The notes: generated by a model not told the origin, from the letters alone. A DNA stretch of 64,000 nt from Belliella calami (GCF_022549695.1 NZ_JAKZGS010000004.1:233756-297755), one strand, 5' to 3'; positions 17,230 to 26,190 are shown, numbered from the stretch's first letter. Made by a program: numbers and translations.

Positions 17230-18093
17230 TTAAAATATATCGTTTATGTCAATTTCACTTTTCAGTGAGTAATTGATTTTGTCATTAGTCCTAAATTGCA
17301 AATTTACAATTGTTCCGGGGAATTCCCCTTCGAACTTTCGTAGCAATTCTCCATCGCAACCAAACTGATAGAACCCATCACTACTCACAATTTGCATTTT
17401 CCCTTTGTTCATTGAAATAAATTCTTTGAGTACAGCTAATCCTATTCCACCAGAAATATCCACTTTTGTTGTTCTTCTGTCCTGAATGGCCCAATTTATT
17501 GCTTGGGTAGCGCTAAGGTTACTCCCAAATCTTCTGTTGATCTTTTCTTTAAATCCTATGCCTGTATCAACTATTGTAAATTCTATTGTGTTTTTATTGG
17601 GATAGAACTGTCCGCAAGTATATATAAATTTCGATTCACTATGAATCTGGGCATTAACGAATATTTCATATATAGCTTCAACAATCTTTTCTTTCACTCC
17701 AGCCGACATTCTTGGAAGATCCGAAGTATGTCCTTCTATCAATTCATTAATTACGTAACTTTTGAAATACTTTCCATCGGTCGGCTTCAGTTTTTGAAAT
17801 TTGATTGTAGTATTATTGACATCAACAGCTCGTTGTTTTCCATAATAAGTGAGAAAGTCATTTTTTGAAAGGATAGTTTCAATTTGAGGGCTGATATAAT
17901 CAAAATGAATATCGTTTAAATTTGAATTAAATTTATCCAAAACGGCACCTAAAGCTGCACTGATATTGGCAGCAAAGAACTGGTGGATTTCAACATGGAT
18001 GTCACTAAACAATTCTGCTTTATAATTCTCGTATAAAGTTATCAAGCTCTGATAGCTTTCAAATGTGTTATTTATAGAGATTAGCTTACTCAT
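17230..18093 (-). CDS. GHKL (HATPase_c) ATP-binding protein
   Basis: 287 aa. The C-terminal half is a GHKL ATPase domain: N-box EIFVNAQIHS (E143, N147), G1 box IVDTGIGF (D176), and G2 box SGGIGLAVLKEFI (about 214-226). The N-terminal 120 residues are helical and match no sensor domain I recognise; no transmembrane segment or phospho-accepting His box is evident, so it resembles an SpoIIAB/RsbW-like kinase more than a two-component kinase. The ATG at 18093 is preferred over an in-frame TTG at 18108. The gene starts 21 bp after the M14 peptidase stop and leads the STAS and PIN genes. Confidence 0.82.
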   Translation of the reverse strand: MSKLISINNTFESYQSLITLYENYKAELFSDIHVEIHQFFAANISAALGAVLDKFNSNLNDIHFDYISPQIETILSKNDFLTYYGKQRAVDVNNTTIKFQKLKPTDGKYFKSYVINELIEGHTSDLPRMSAGVKEKIVEAIYEIFVNAQIHSESKFIYTCGQFYPNKNTIEFTIVDTGIGFKEKINRRFGSNLSATQAINWAIQDRRTTKVDISGGIGLAVLKEFISMNKGKMQIVSSDGFYQFGCDGELLRKFEGEFPGTIVNLQFRTNDKINYSLKSEIDINDIF

Positions 18094-18114
18094 ATTATCA
18101 TATAACAAATATAA

Positions 18115-19848
18115 TCATTTTTCTACCCTATACACAGGATAGCGGTTATGCTCTTTTTCCTTCCAAGGTGAATTTTCATAGACCCATCTTAGTTGTGCTG
18201 ATGCGCTTTTTGCCAATTCTTCGTTTTCTGATTTAGCTTTTTCCAGTGCTGTCCTTATCGATGGATTTTGAGATAAAAATTCAGCTGCCAAGTCTTCAAA
18301 AACGTACGCAGAATATCCTTCTTTGGACTGCAAGATCGTGTCGAAGAAGTTCCACGCGAAGAAGCTGTCCTCTCCCTCTGGCTCCAATACTTCGATGATA
18401 TAGTTGTTGGACTCTTGGTTCATCAATACCATGAAATCTCCTTTTCTGAAATCCATCTTTTCTATTGACTTCTCAACGACAACTTTTGTATGTAAATAGT
18501 GACCCTCAAAAGGGCGCTGTCCAGTTTGGAAATCCTTGATGTGATACACCGATACCTGGATGCTGCTGTCTTGATTCAACTCCTGAATTTGTACACCATT
18601 TCTCTTCAGGTTATCGATGACTGTGTGCCAACCTTGGGGAATGATATAGGCTTTTGGTTTTTCTAATGTCAAGCCAGGCTGATAGGCATCATAAAATTTG
18701 ATTTCAGTAGAAAAGGGCTTGTTGCGATCATAGTATAGTCTTGGCAAACCGGAAATATCAGATGGCTTCTGTCCTGATTCATATCCGTGAAATTCCATAA
18801 GCTTGTAAGTGCTTCTGTCTGAAGCATGGTTGAGGTTGAACTGGCTTTGTTTTGCCACTTTTTCCCTATCGGCTTTTGCCATTTTGACGATTTTTGAGGC
18901 ATCTGTTTTGAAAACTTCTATGAAGCTCAGAAGTAATTCATAAGTGGAGGCGACTCTTTGGTCGTAAGGTTTGAGCATGTGAGTCTCAGGCATAAAGCTC
19001 AGAGTCTTAAATAAAGACGCGTATCCACTGCTGTATCTACCGATGTCTTTGAACTGTGGCCAGCCATCTTCTGGCTTGCTTCCGTATGCATTCACATAAG
19101 GAATCATTGGGAAATCTTTTGCTTTCATGCTTTCATAGAGCGCAGGATTCAACGTTCTCTCTAAATAGTCTCCCAACTCTCCACCCAATCGGTTATGCTG
19201 CGTTGAAATCAAGGTCATCACATGTTGATAGTCTGCTCCATTGCTGACATGAGTGTCTATAAATACCTGTGGCTTCAGCCAACTGAAAATTTCTTGAAAT
19301 GATCGGGCATCTTTGGTGTCTGCTTTGATAAAATCCCTGTTGAGGTCGAAGTTTCTTGCATTTCCCCTAAATCCAAACTCCCCAGGTCCATTTTGATTTA
19401 CGCGACTGTGAGAGCCACGATTTAGATGACCTCCTATGTTGTAAACTGGCGTGATAGCTATGGCTACATCAGCTGGAACAGCTATTTTCCCCAGTAAAAT
19501 ATCCCTCAAAAACATCATGGAAGCATCAATACCGTCTGGTTCGCCTGGATGGATACCATTATTTATGTAGAGTATTAGCCTATTATCTTGATGCCAAATT
19601 TTAGGATCAAACACTTTTTTGTCATCATACATGATAACATGTAATGGAATTCCTGAATCGGTAGTGCCTATTTCCACCATTTTTACAGTCTCAAAATCCT
19701 TGGCTAATTGGTCAAAGAAATCAATTACTTCTGAATAAATTGGTGTTTTCTGCCCTTGGGTTTTCTCGAAAAGGGTTTCATATTGATCTTGTGCGTTCAT
19801 TTCACCAAAAGACAAGACTGCAATAAAAAGGAATGCAAGTTTCTTCAT
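18115..19848 (-). CDS. Secreted M14-family zinc carboxypeptidase
   Basis: 577 aa. The signal peptide is MKKLAFLFIAVLSFGEMNAQ. Zinc ligands are visible in NNGIHPGEPDGIDA (the HxxE pair) and the third His in FIDTHVSNGAD; RNFDLNRDF is the substrate-binding Asn-Arg stretch. The long C-terminal part (about 330-577) lacks an obvious domain signature. It probably trims peptides or peptidoglycan in the periplasm or outside the cell. The GHKL-STAS-PIN genes follow at once on the same strand and may be read through from it. Confidence 0.88.
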   Translation of the reverse strand: MKKLAFLFIAVLSFGEMNAQDQYETLFEKTQGQKTPIYSEVIDFFDQLAKDFETVKMVEIGTTDSGIPLHVIMYDDKKVFDPKIWHQDNRLILYINNGIHPGEPDGIDASMMFLRDILLGKIAVPADVAIAITPVYNIGGHLNRGSHSRVNQNGPGEFGFRGNARNFDLNRDFIKADTKDARSFQEIFSWLKPQVFIDTHVSNGADYQHVMTLISTQHNRLGGELGDYLERTLNPALYESMKAKDFPMIPYVNAYGSKPEDGWPQFKDIGRYSSGYASLFKTLSFMPETHMLKPYDQRVASTYELLLSFIEVFKTDASKIVKMAKADREKVAKQSQFNLNHASDRSTYKLMEFHGYESGQKPSDISGLPRLYYDRNKPFSTEIKFYDAYQPGLTLEKPKAYIIPQGWHTVIDNLKRNGVQIQELNQDSSIQVSVYHIKDFQTGQRPFEGHYLHTKVVVEKSIEKMDFRKGDFMVLMNQESNNYIIEVLEPEGEDSFFAWNFFDTILQSKEGYSAYVFEDLAAEFLSQNPSIRTALEKAKSENEELAKSASAQLRWVYENSPWKEKEHNRYPVYRVEK

Positions 19849-20361
19849 GCCCGAATTTGTAGAAAAAGAAGAATAAATACTAAAAGGATTTTATGATTGG
19901 TTTTGTTAAACATAATTTTATTCCGTACTTTACGTTACGTAATATGCGTAACGTAAAGTACGGAATATTGGATTTGCTAATTATAAACTAAACTACTATC
20001 GACGAAAGACCGAAAGGTTTGGTTTTGCCTAAAGGCGACTAAAGTGCATCTGAGACCTAGTGCTCTTTGTGAAAAACTTTGTGAACTTTGTGGTTATAAT
20101 TTTTACCACAATGATCACAAAGTAAAAACACCAAGTTCAAAAAGAAAAAAAACACTAAAGTCTTCACCTAAAGACGGGGGATTTTCCCCCAGAGTGAGGT
20201 ATTAATGCCAGAGACCTGTCAGGCTTAAATCTTGATAAATACTTTTTTGCAAATTGAGCAAATCGGTTAATTTCAACAGAAAACCTGAAAGGGCTTATCT
20301 AAATGGAATTGAAATCTGATATATAAATTATAGAGAAGCAAGAATATAAACAGTTATCCTA
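19849..20361. other. Intergenic region with a long palindrome
   Basis: A 513-bp gap between the divergent M14 peptidase and P-loop ATPase genes. It contains the 21-bp inverted repeat annotated separately, then low-complexity sequence with repeated AACTTTGTG/CACAAAGT words around 20065-20125. No ORF of note. Confidence 0.6.
19919..19967. repeat. Perfect 21-bp inverted repeat with 7-nt loop
   Basis: The arm TTCCGTACTTTACGTTACG (plus two outer bases) pairs perfectly with CGTAACGTAAAGTACGGAA across the loop TAATATG. There is no T-run after either arm, so it is not a classic intrinsic terminator. It could be a protein-binding palindrome, a recombination or REP-like element, or a structured RNA. 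Confidence 0.9.
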
Positions 20362-21483
20362 ATGAAAAAGCCCGACAATCCCTTTGTGTTGAATACTTAT
20401 CATGGAAAAGCTTATTTCTGTGACAGGGAAGATGATTTGATAGCTCTTCAAGAACATATCAAAAATGGCAGAAATGTAGTTTTATATGCTTGGAGAAGGC
20501 TTGGCAAATCAGCTTTGGTTCATCGGTTTTTTGAAGAACTGGAAGGCTCGGGTGATTATGAAACTTTGTATGTTGATTTTTTGGGAGCTATTTCTATAGA
20601 AGATGCGATTAAGGAATTGTCAAGTGCGGTTTTTGAGCGTTTTGGAAAGAATAAATCTGGCATCAATGCTACTATCCAAAAATTGATTTCTTCCATTGGG
20701 GCGACAATAAGTTTTGACCCTATTTCGGGAACGCCGACTTTGAACTTAGGATTGAGTCCATCGGGTAACGAAGAGCAATCACTCCATGCCTTGGGAGAAT
20801 TTTTGGATCAGAGGAAGAAAAGAGTAGTAGTTGCGATTGATGAATTTCAGCAAGTGGCGACCTATAGCGAGACGAATGCAGAGGCAATGTTCAGGACTTG
20901 GGTTCAGAAATTTCCCAGCATCAGGTTTATATTTTCCGGAAGTCACAGGGGGATGATGGCGGAGATGTTTTTAGAGAAAAACAGGCCTTTTTATCTCAGT
21001 GCACAATTGCTTTCATTGGATCCGATTCCTTTTGAAAAATATAATCCTTTTATTCAGGCGCATTTTGGAGCAAAGAGAAAGGTGATTTCAGAGGAGATCG
21101 TCAAATCAATTTTGGACTGGTCAAGAGGGCAGACTTATACGATCCAATTGATCTGTAATTATCTCTATGCGCAATGTCAAGAAGTGAAGGAAGTGGATGT
21201 TCAGCGGGTGAAGACTGATATTTTGGCACAACAGCAGGCGATTTTTGCGAATTTCCCAAAGATGCTGACCAAGACGCAGTGGAAAGTATTTCAGGCTATA
21301 GCCAAAGAGGAACCTTTGAGGAACCCACTTTCGAAAGAATTTATCAGTAAATACCGGTTGGGAGCGGCAAGTACTGTAAGTACCGCCATCAAGTCCCTCC
21401 AAAAGCAAGAGCTAGTGATTGAAGACGATGGTGTTTTTCTTGTGCATGAAGTACTTTTGGCCAGATGGATGGCTAGATTGTAA
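20362..21483 (+). CDS. P-loop ATPase with C-terminal winged helix (archaeal ATPase/STAND-like)
   Basis: 373 aa. Walker A YAWRRLGKSALV (about residues 42-53; the RRLGKS form is typical of the archaeal-type ATPase family, Pfam ATPase_2). Walker B RVVVAIDEFQQV (154-165) and the sensor-like FIFSGSHRGMM are also present. The C-terminal 80 residues (LTKTQWKVFQAIA; STVSTAIKSLQKQELV) look like a winged-helix DNA-binding domain. Such proteins are often accessory and of unknown role, sometimes defence- or signalling-linked. It stands alone, flanked by a palindrome and a terminator. Confidence 0.82.
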   Translation: MKKPDNPFVLNTYHGKAYFCDREDDLIALQEHIKNGRNVVLYAWRRLGKSALVHRFFEELEGSGDYETLYVDFLGAISIEDAIKELSSAVFERFGKNKSGINATIQKLISSIGATISFDPISGTPTLNLGLSPSGNEEQSLHALGEFLDQRKKRVVVAIDEFQQVATYSETNAEAMFRTWVQKFPSIRFIFSGSHRGMMAEMFLEKNRPFYLSAQLLSLDPIPFEKYNPFIQAHFGAKRKVISEEIVKSILDWSRGQTYTIQLICNYLYAQCQEVKEVDVQRVKTDILAQQQAIFANFPKMLTKTQWKVFQAIAKEEPLRNPLSKEFISKYRLGAASTVSTAIKSLQKQELVIEDDGVFLVHEVLLARWMARL

Positions 21484-21489
21484 AGAAAA

Positions 21490-21529
21490 AAATCCCCTTT
21501 CAGATAAATGATCATCCGAAAGGGGATTT
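21490..21529 (+). terminator. Intrinsic terminator after the P-loop ATPase gene
   Basis: Arms AAATCCCCTTTC and GAAAGGGGATTT with an 18-nt loop, followed by TATTGTTTTT. Confidence 0.8.
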
Positions 21530-21679
21530 ATTGTTTTTAGCTCACTAGTGTCGTGCTAACAGCAAATTGGTGACTGATAGAATGTGTGTTAAGCATCCCT
21601 TACATTTAACGCTTAACATTGAACATTTCGACCTAGCTTTATTGATGTACTCAACTCATTATAATAGCACTAGCTTTAT

Positions 21680-22999
21680 TTACCATTCAAAAAGACCAGC
21701 ATTGAGGCTTTTCAGTGCAGGATTTTTGAATTGGGCATCTACAAGTAGGGATACATTGTGTCTGCTTCCACCATAAGACACCATTCTGATAGGATATTCT
21801 GTGAGGCAATTCATGATTTGGGCAATGCTTCCTTCAGATTCTGCAATCAAGTTACCAACTACAGAAATAATCGATTGGTTTTGATCTACTTCTACGACTC
21901 CATAAGCTTCTAATTCTCTGACAATTTCAGCAAGGTGGGATAGATCATCGATAGTTACAGACACTGCCACCTCAGAAGTAGTGATCATATCGATGGAAGT
22001 TTTGTATTTTTCAAAAACCTCAAATACTTTTCTCAAAAACCCATAAGCCAAAAGCATTCTGCTGGATTTGATTTTGATCGCTGTGATGCCATCTTTTGCT
22101 GCCAAAGCTTTTACACCTGTACCTTGCTCTTTGGCAGTGATTGTAGTACCTGGAGCATCAGGCTCCATCGTGTTTAGCAATTTTACAGCGATATTATATT
22201 GTTGGGCAGGCCAAATGGATGCTGGGTGCAGAATTTTTGCTCCGAAATATGCCAACTCAGCGGCTTCATCGAAAGACAATTGGGCTATAGGCCTTGTTTT
22301 ATCCACGATCCTAGGGTCATTGTTGTGCATACCATCGATATCAGTCCAGATCTCGACTACATCTGCATTGATAGCTGCTCCAATTAGGGAAGCAGAATAA
22401 TCAGAGCCACCTCTTTTGAGGTTATCCACCTCATTTCTATGGTTTTTGCAGATATATCCTTGGGTGACGAAAATACTTTCTTCAGCATAATTACCAATGA
22501 TGCTTTTCAGTTTCTCAGAGATTTTTTTCAATTCCGGCTCGTGGTTCTCATCGATGCTCATGAAGTCCAATGCCGGTAAAAATACTGCTGGCACATCAAG
22601 CTCCTGAAGTAAAGTATAAAACAACTTCGTCGAAAGGAGTTCTCCTTGTGCTAGGATATCTCTATTGATTGCTTCATTGAAGGAGATCTTAAGGATGATA
22701 TTCAAAAACTCAAAATGCTCTGCAATGATCTTTTCAGCTTTCTTTTGTGCAGATTCTGATTTCAACAACTCCTTGTAAAAAGTCAAATAGTGCTTGTGCA
22801 AAGTATCAATTCTTTCCTTAGCAAGCTCTTTGTTGGCATCAGCTAATGCTTCTCCAATTCCTACAAGTGCATTTGTAGTTCCTGATAGGGCCGAAAGCAC
22901 TACGATTTTCTTTTGATTGTCTCTTGTAATCAGCTCTTTTACTTGATGCATTCTTTCGGGTCTGCCAACTGAAGTCCCCCCGAATTTCATTATTTTCAT
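21680..22999 (-). CDS. lysC: Aspartate kinase, monofunctional
   Basis: 439 aa from the ATG giving MKIMKFGGTSVG; a TTG 12 codons upstream extends the frame but would displace the conserved N-terminus. It phosphorylates aspartate, the first step to lysine, threonine, methionine and diaminopimelate. Kinase-domain motifs are KFGGTSVG, VVLSALSGTTNALV, FVTQGYICKN, LKRGGSDYSASLIG and EIWTDIDGMHNNDPRIV. Two ACT regulatory repeats fill the last 130 residues (ITTSEVAVSVTIDD; RMVSYGGSRHNVSLL). No homoserine dehydrogenase domain is fused. Confidence 0.95.
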   Translation of the reverse strand: MKIMKFGGTSVGRPERMHQVKELITRDNQKKIVVLSALSGTTNALVGIGEALADANKELAKERIDTLHKHYLTFYKELLKSESAQKKAEKIIAEHFEFLNIILKISFNEAINRDILAQGELLSTKLFYTLLQELDVPAVFLPALDFMSIDENHEPELKKISEKLKSIIGNYAEESIFVTQGYICKNHRNEVDNLKRGGSDYSASLIGAAINADVVEIWTDIDGMHNNDPRIVDKTRPIAQLSFDEAAELAYFGAKILHPASIWPAQQYNIAVKLLNTMEPDAPGTTITAKEQGTGVKALAAKDGITAIKIKSSRMLLAYGFLRKVFEVFEKYKTSIDMITTSEVAVSVTIDDLSHLAEIVRELEAYGVVEVDQNQSIISVVGNLIAESEGSIAQIMNCLTEYPIRMVSYGGSRHNVSLLVDAQFKNPALKSLNAGLFEW

Positions 23000-23449
23000 G
23001 GTATGTATTAGGTTTGAGGTTGTTTTTTGATTCAAAATACTTTTTTGTGTAAGGCCCTACATCGTCCGTGCCTAAGGCAATTTATAATCTCTCTCTAATA
23101 TTTAGTCCCGGCAATAAATTGCCGGTCTAATATTTCGATCATGTCTACGGCATTTTTTTAATGTCCTGAAATTAGTTGACACTTTTTCTCATTGTTTTTC
23201 ATTTCCATCCAAAATACCGTTAGTCCAAGTAAAGAGACCTTCCCGCAGAATTGCGGGGAGAAATCTCGAACTGAAATTTATATATACTTTTCATTTTCCC
23301 ACTTCTTCGACCATAATCGAGACGAGACCTCTCCTGCCGTCGAGGTGACGTAGTCGTAGAAAGCACACTCTTAGTTCGTTTCTCGCTTCTTAGATTTTTT
23401 CTCTCGCTTTTCGTTTCTCGACTCTCACTTCTTGACAATTTTTCTTTCC
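23000..23449. other. Intergenic region with REP-like palindromes
   Basis: About 450 bp with no gene. It holds hairpin CCGGCAATAAATTGCCGG near 23108, hairpin CCCGCAGAATTGCGGG (23242-23257), the word TCGAGGTGACGTAGTC (23340-23355), which recurs at 30408, and T/C-rich iterations such as CTCGCTTCTTAG and TCTCGACTCTCACTTC. Confidence 0.7.
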
Positions 23450-23926
23450 TTAAAACCCAAGCATTTTGACAGCGGTAATTGCTGCTTCGTCGCCTTTGTT
23501 TCCGTGCTTGCCTCCAGATCTATCAAGTGCTTGCTGCATTGTGTCGGGAGTCAAAACTCCAAAAATGACAGGTTTGTTATATTTCAAGCTTACATTGGTG
23601 ATTCCATGTGCCACTGCATCACAGATAAAATCAAAATGACGGGTTTCGCCTTGGATCACACAACCCAAACAGATTACAGCATCTATTTCTTCGATTTCAG
23701 CAAGCCATTGCGCACCTAGGGTCAATTCAAAAGAGCCAGGAACATTTTTCTTGAAGATGTTTTCTTTTTTTGCGCCATGTTTGAGGAGAGTTTCTACAGC
23801 CGCTGTATACAATGAACCTGTAACTTGGTCATTCCATTCTGATACTACAATTCCAAATTTCTTGGTGGAGATATCAAGGAGGTTTTTGTCAGTATATTGA
23901 CTTAAGCTTTTCAAGGAGGATGCCAT
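23450..23926 (-). CDS. ribH: 6,7-dimethyl-8-ribityllumazine synthase
   Basis: 158 aa. It catalyses the penultimate step of riboflavin synthesis, condensing the pyrimidinedione with dihydroxybutanone phosphate. The substrate-binding PGSFELTLGAQWLA stretch, the phosphate-binding CLGCVIQGETRHFDFI with its catalytic His, and the C-terminal KPVIFGVLTPDTMQQALDR are all present. Length is typical for the 60-mer or pentamer types. It lies downstream of the TPR gene but behind a terminator, so it probably has its own promoter. Confidence 0.95.
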   Translation of the reverse strand: MASSLKSLSQYTDKNLLDISTKKFGIVVSEWNDQVTGSLYTAAVETLLKHGAKKENIFKKNVPGSFELTLGAQWLAEIEEIDAVICLGCVIQGETRHFDFICDAVAHGITNVSLKYNKPVIFGVLTPDTMQQALDRSGGKHGNKGDEAAITAVKMLGF

Positions 23927-23949
23927 GACTTTTTGTTTAGTTTGGATTA

Positions 23950-23984
23950 ATAAAAAAAGAGTAAGACCAGCGGGTCTTACTCTT
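23950..23984 (-). terminator. Intrinsic terminator after the TPR gene
   Basis: A perfect 12-bp stem (AAGAGTAAGACC / GGTCTTACTCTT) with a 4-nt loop. On the minus strand it is followed by a run of T, which ends the upstream TPR gene transcript before ribH. Confidence 0.88.
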
Positions 23985-24009
23985 CCTTAATGCTATTAAT
24001 TATGAAGCA

Positions 24010-24717
24010 TTACTTAGAGGCAAGACCTTCCAAGCGTGCTTTATGCTTTCGTGCGTTTGTAAACTCGTAAGATTCGAAGTATTTTTCTTCGATGGTTTCG
24101 TAGGTTTTGATGGCATTGGCATTATCGCCAGCTTCTTCATAAGCTACCGCCAATTTGTTCAAATAACGTGGGGTGAAAAACTTGTTTTCACTTTCTGAAG
24201 CAGCTTTTTTGTAAGCTGAAATAGCTTCTTTAGTGTTTCCAAGTTCAAGATATGCATCCCCTAACAATGAATATGCTTTCGCTTGAACAAAATAGTCACT
24301 AGCAGAGAATTTTTTCAAATGATCTACAGCTTTTTCATATTGACCTTCTGAAAGGTAAATAGAGCCTATGTAGAAGTTTGAAAGATTTGCGGCATCTGTT
24401 CCAGAATACTTTTCAGCGATTTTCAAAAAGCCTGCATTTGATCCGTCGCCATTCAAAGCTAAGTCAGTTTGGTCTTGTTCGAAGTAATACACCGCTTGGA
24501 ACATTTCTTCCTGACCTTTTTCATTTTGATTTTGCTTGTTGATTTGCAAAAACAAGATTCCTGCTATAGCGATAACAACAGCAATTAAGATTCCTCCGAA
24601 GATTTTTGAATTTTGTCTTACAAAATTTTCTCCTCTTTCTAATCTACTTGCAATTACCTCTGGGTTTTCCAGTAATTCGTAATCTACTTCGCTATTTTTT
24701 GTTTCTTTCTTAGCCAT
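24010..24717 (-). CDS. Membrane-anchored TPR protein (YfgM-like)
   Basis: 235 aa from the ATG of MAKKETKNSEVDYELLENPE. A cytoplasmic N-tail with RLERGENFVRQNSK precedes a single membrane helix (IFGGILIAVVIAIAGILFLQI) and a periplasmic TPR region (LSNFYIGSIYLSEGQYEKAV; AYSLLGDAYLELGNTKEAIS; AVAYEEAGDNANAIKTYETI). The architecture matches YfgM, an ancillary SecYEG/PpiD chaperone partner; that function is inferred. An upstream in-frame start would add 21 residues of low plausibility. Confidence 0.85.
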   Translation of the reverse strand: MAKKETKNSEVDYELLENPEVIASRLERGENFVRQNSKIFGGILIAVVIAIAGILFLQINKQNQNEKGQEEMFQAVYYFEQDQTDLALNGDGSNAGFLKIAEKYSGTDAANLSNFYIGSIYLSEGQYEKAVDHLKKFSASDYFVQAKAYSLLGDAYLELGNTKEAISAYKKAASESENKFFTPRYLNKLAVAYEEAGDNANAIKTYETIEEKYFESYEFTNARKHKARLEGLASK

Positions 24718-24909
24718 TCTATTAAAATTATTGGCGCAAAGATATATTTCTTTAATACAAATGCAAAGCCATTGAACCAATACCTAAGATTCTGATAATA
24801 AAAAATGCAGAAATATGCGAAAATGCTGTTAAGAATGACTTTTCTTTTATGGTTTTCGAAATTTCTTTCGGGTCAAAATTCAGTTTTTCGAATTTCAGAC
24901 AAAAAAAAT

Positions 24910-24965
24910 GTGTATCCGCAATGTTGAACGTAGGGTAAAAATGAGATTTTAAATGTTGTGGCTAC
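24910..24965. repeat. Degenerate copy of a ~57-bp hairpin element
   Basis: GTATCCGCAATGTTG followed by ACGTAGGGTAA is shared, one base aside, with the copy at 30101-30157. The right arm TTGTGGCTAC is imperfectly complementary to the left GTATCCGCAA (8 of 10). Confidence 0.7.
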
Positions 24966-25080
24966 CTTTCAACTGTCGAAAGGACATACTTGTGCTCCAT
25001 GGAGTAGTCAAGTGTACTTGAAACTGTTTTCCAACAATCAACTTTTTGCCTATGTACATTGAAGTGGATTAATTTATAAA

Positions 25081-25108
25081 AAAAAGCCCTTGAAAAGATT
25101 CAAGGGCT
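25081..25108 (-). terminator. Intrinsic terminator of pdhA
   Basis: A 10-bp stem (AGCCCTTGAA / TTCAAGGGCT) with a 4-nt loop. On the minus strand it is followed by a run of eight T, 20 bp after the pdhA stop. Confidence 0.9.
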
Positions 25109-25129
25109 CAAATTGCATTTGTGAACAAA

Positions 25130-26149
25130 TTATTCCATTACAAATGGATAATCTTCCTGCTTGTAGATGTCTTTGAATGCATCTTGTCCATCAGGCCAAG
25201 GAGATTCTTCTGCAAATTTCACAGAGTCATCAACTTGCTTTTTCACCTTCTTATCGATTTCTTTGATCTCCTCATCTGTCAATATTTTATTGTCCAAGAT
25301 AGTCGCTTTCACTTGGGCGATAGGGTCTCTTTCTTTGTATTCCTCTACTTCTTCACGTGTTCTGTATTTTTGAGGATCAGACATAGAGTGACCTTTATAT
25401 CTGTAGGTTCTGAATTCCAATAATGTTGGGCCATCGCCTTTTCTTGCTCTCTCTGCAGCTTCAGCTACTGCTTCATGGATTGCTTCTACATTCATTCCGT
25501 CCACAGGGAAAGAAGGCATGTCGTAAGCTTCGCCAATTTTGTATAGCTCAGTAACATTGGATGTTCTGGCTACAGAAGTACCCATTGCATAGCCATTGTT
25601 TTCTATCACAAAAATCACCGGAGTCTTGTATAGCATAGCCAAATTGAATGCTTCATGAACAGCTCCTTGTCTTACTGCACCGTCACCCATATGACAGATA
25701 CAAAGGTTTTTGGTTCCTTGGTATTTCTCTGCAAAACCGATACCTAGGCCCATTGGAACTTGTGCACCAACGATTCCATGACCTCCCATGAAGTTTCTTT
25801 CTTTGTCAAAAATGTGCATGGAACCGCCTTTTCCTTTGGTAGTTCCGGTAGCTTTACCATACAGTTCAGCCATTACTGCACCTGGATCGGTACCAAGACC
25901 TAGCGGGTGAGCATGGTCTCTGTAGGCAGTGATCCATTTGTCATCTTTTTCCAATGCTGTGATTGCTCCAGCTGCACAAGCCTCTTGACCTATATATAAA
26001 TGACAAAATCCTCGAATTTTTTGCTGACCATATAATTGACCTGCTTTTTCTTCAAACCTTCTCATTAACAACATACTTTCATACCAGAAAGCATATGTTT
26101 CTTTGGAGTATTTTGCTTTCGACTTTGCAGCCGTGCTCTTCTTTGCCAT
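25130..26149 (-). CDS. pdhA: Pyruvate dehydrogenase E1 component, alpha subunit
   Basis: 339 aa from the ATG of MAKKSTAAKSKAKYSK. The thiamine-diphosphate motif runs from GDGAVRQGAVHEAFN to IENNGYAMGTS, and YRYKGHSMSDPQKYR is the phosphorylation-loop region of the E1-alpha family. With an E1-beta subunit encoded elsewhere it decarboxylates pyruvate and acetylates lipoyl-E2. A branched-chain E1-alpha is possible but the motifs favour pyruvate. A -7 box lies upstream and a clear terminator downstream, so it is monocistronic. Confidence 0.93.
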   Translation of the reverse strand: MAKKSTAAKSKAKYSKETYAFWYESMLLMRRFEEKAGQLYGQQKIRGFCHLYIGQEACAAGAITALEKDDKWITAYRDHAHPLGLGTDPGAVMAELYGKATGTTKGKGGSMHIFDKERNFMGGHGIVGAQVPMGLGIGFAEKYQGTKNLCICHMGDGAVRQGAVHEAFNLAMLYKTPVIFVIENNGYAMGTSVARTSNVTELYKIGEAYDMPSFPVDGMNVEAIHEAVAEAAERARKGDGPTLLEFRTYRYKGHSMSDPQKYRTREEVEEYKERDPIAQVKATILDNKILTDEEIKEIDKKVKKQVDDSVKFAEESPWPDGQDAFKDIYKQEDYPFVME

Positions 26150-26182
26150 ATCGTTTATTGTAAAATATGCTAAATTAGGACT

Positions 26183-26190
26183 CAAATATA
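26183..26190 (-). promoter_or_regulatory. Candidate -7 promoter box (TATATTTG) for pdhA
   Basis: An exact TAnnTTTG match on the minus strand, 33 bp before the pdhA ATG. Confidence 0.45.

Larger units (their letters stand above)
24718..25129. other. Intergenic region holding one copy of a repeated hairpin element
   Basis: 412 bp between pdhA and the TPR gene. It contains the degenerate repeat copy at 24910-24965 and the pdhA terminator. No ORF is supported. Confidence 0.6.

Noticed and set aside
18094-18108. TTG at 18108 as the GHKL ATPase start
   Set aside because: The ATG at 18093 is five codons downstream and gives a more typical start; the TTG reading adds only MLYDN.
19919-19967. Palindrome as the end of an insertion sequence
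   Set aside because: No transposase, second end or target duplication was found nearby, so only the inverted repeat itself is claimed.
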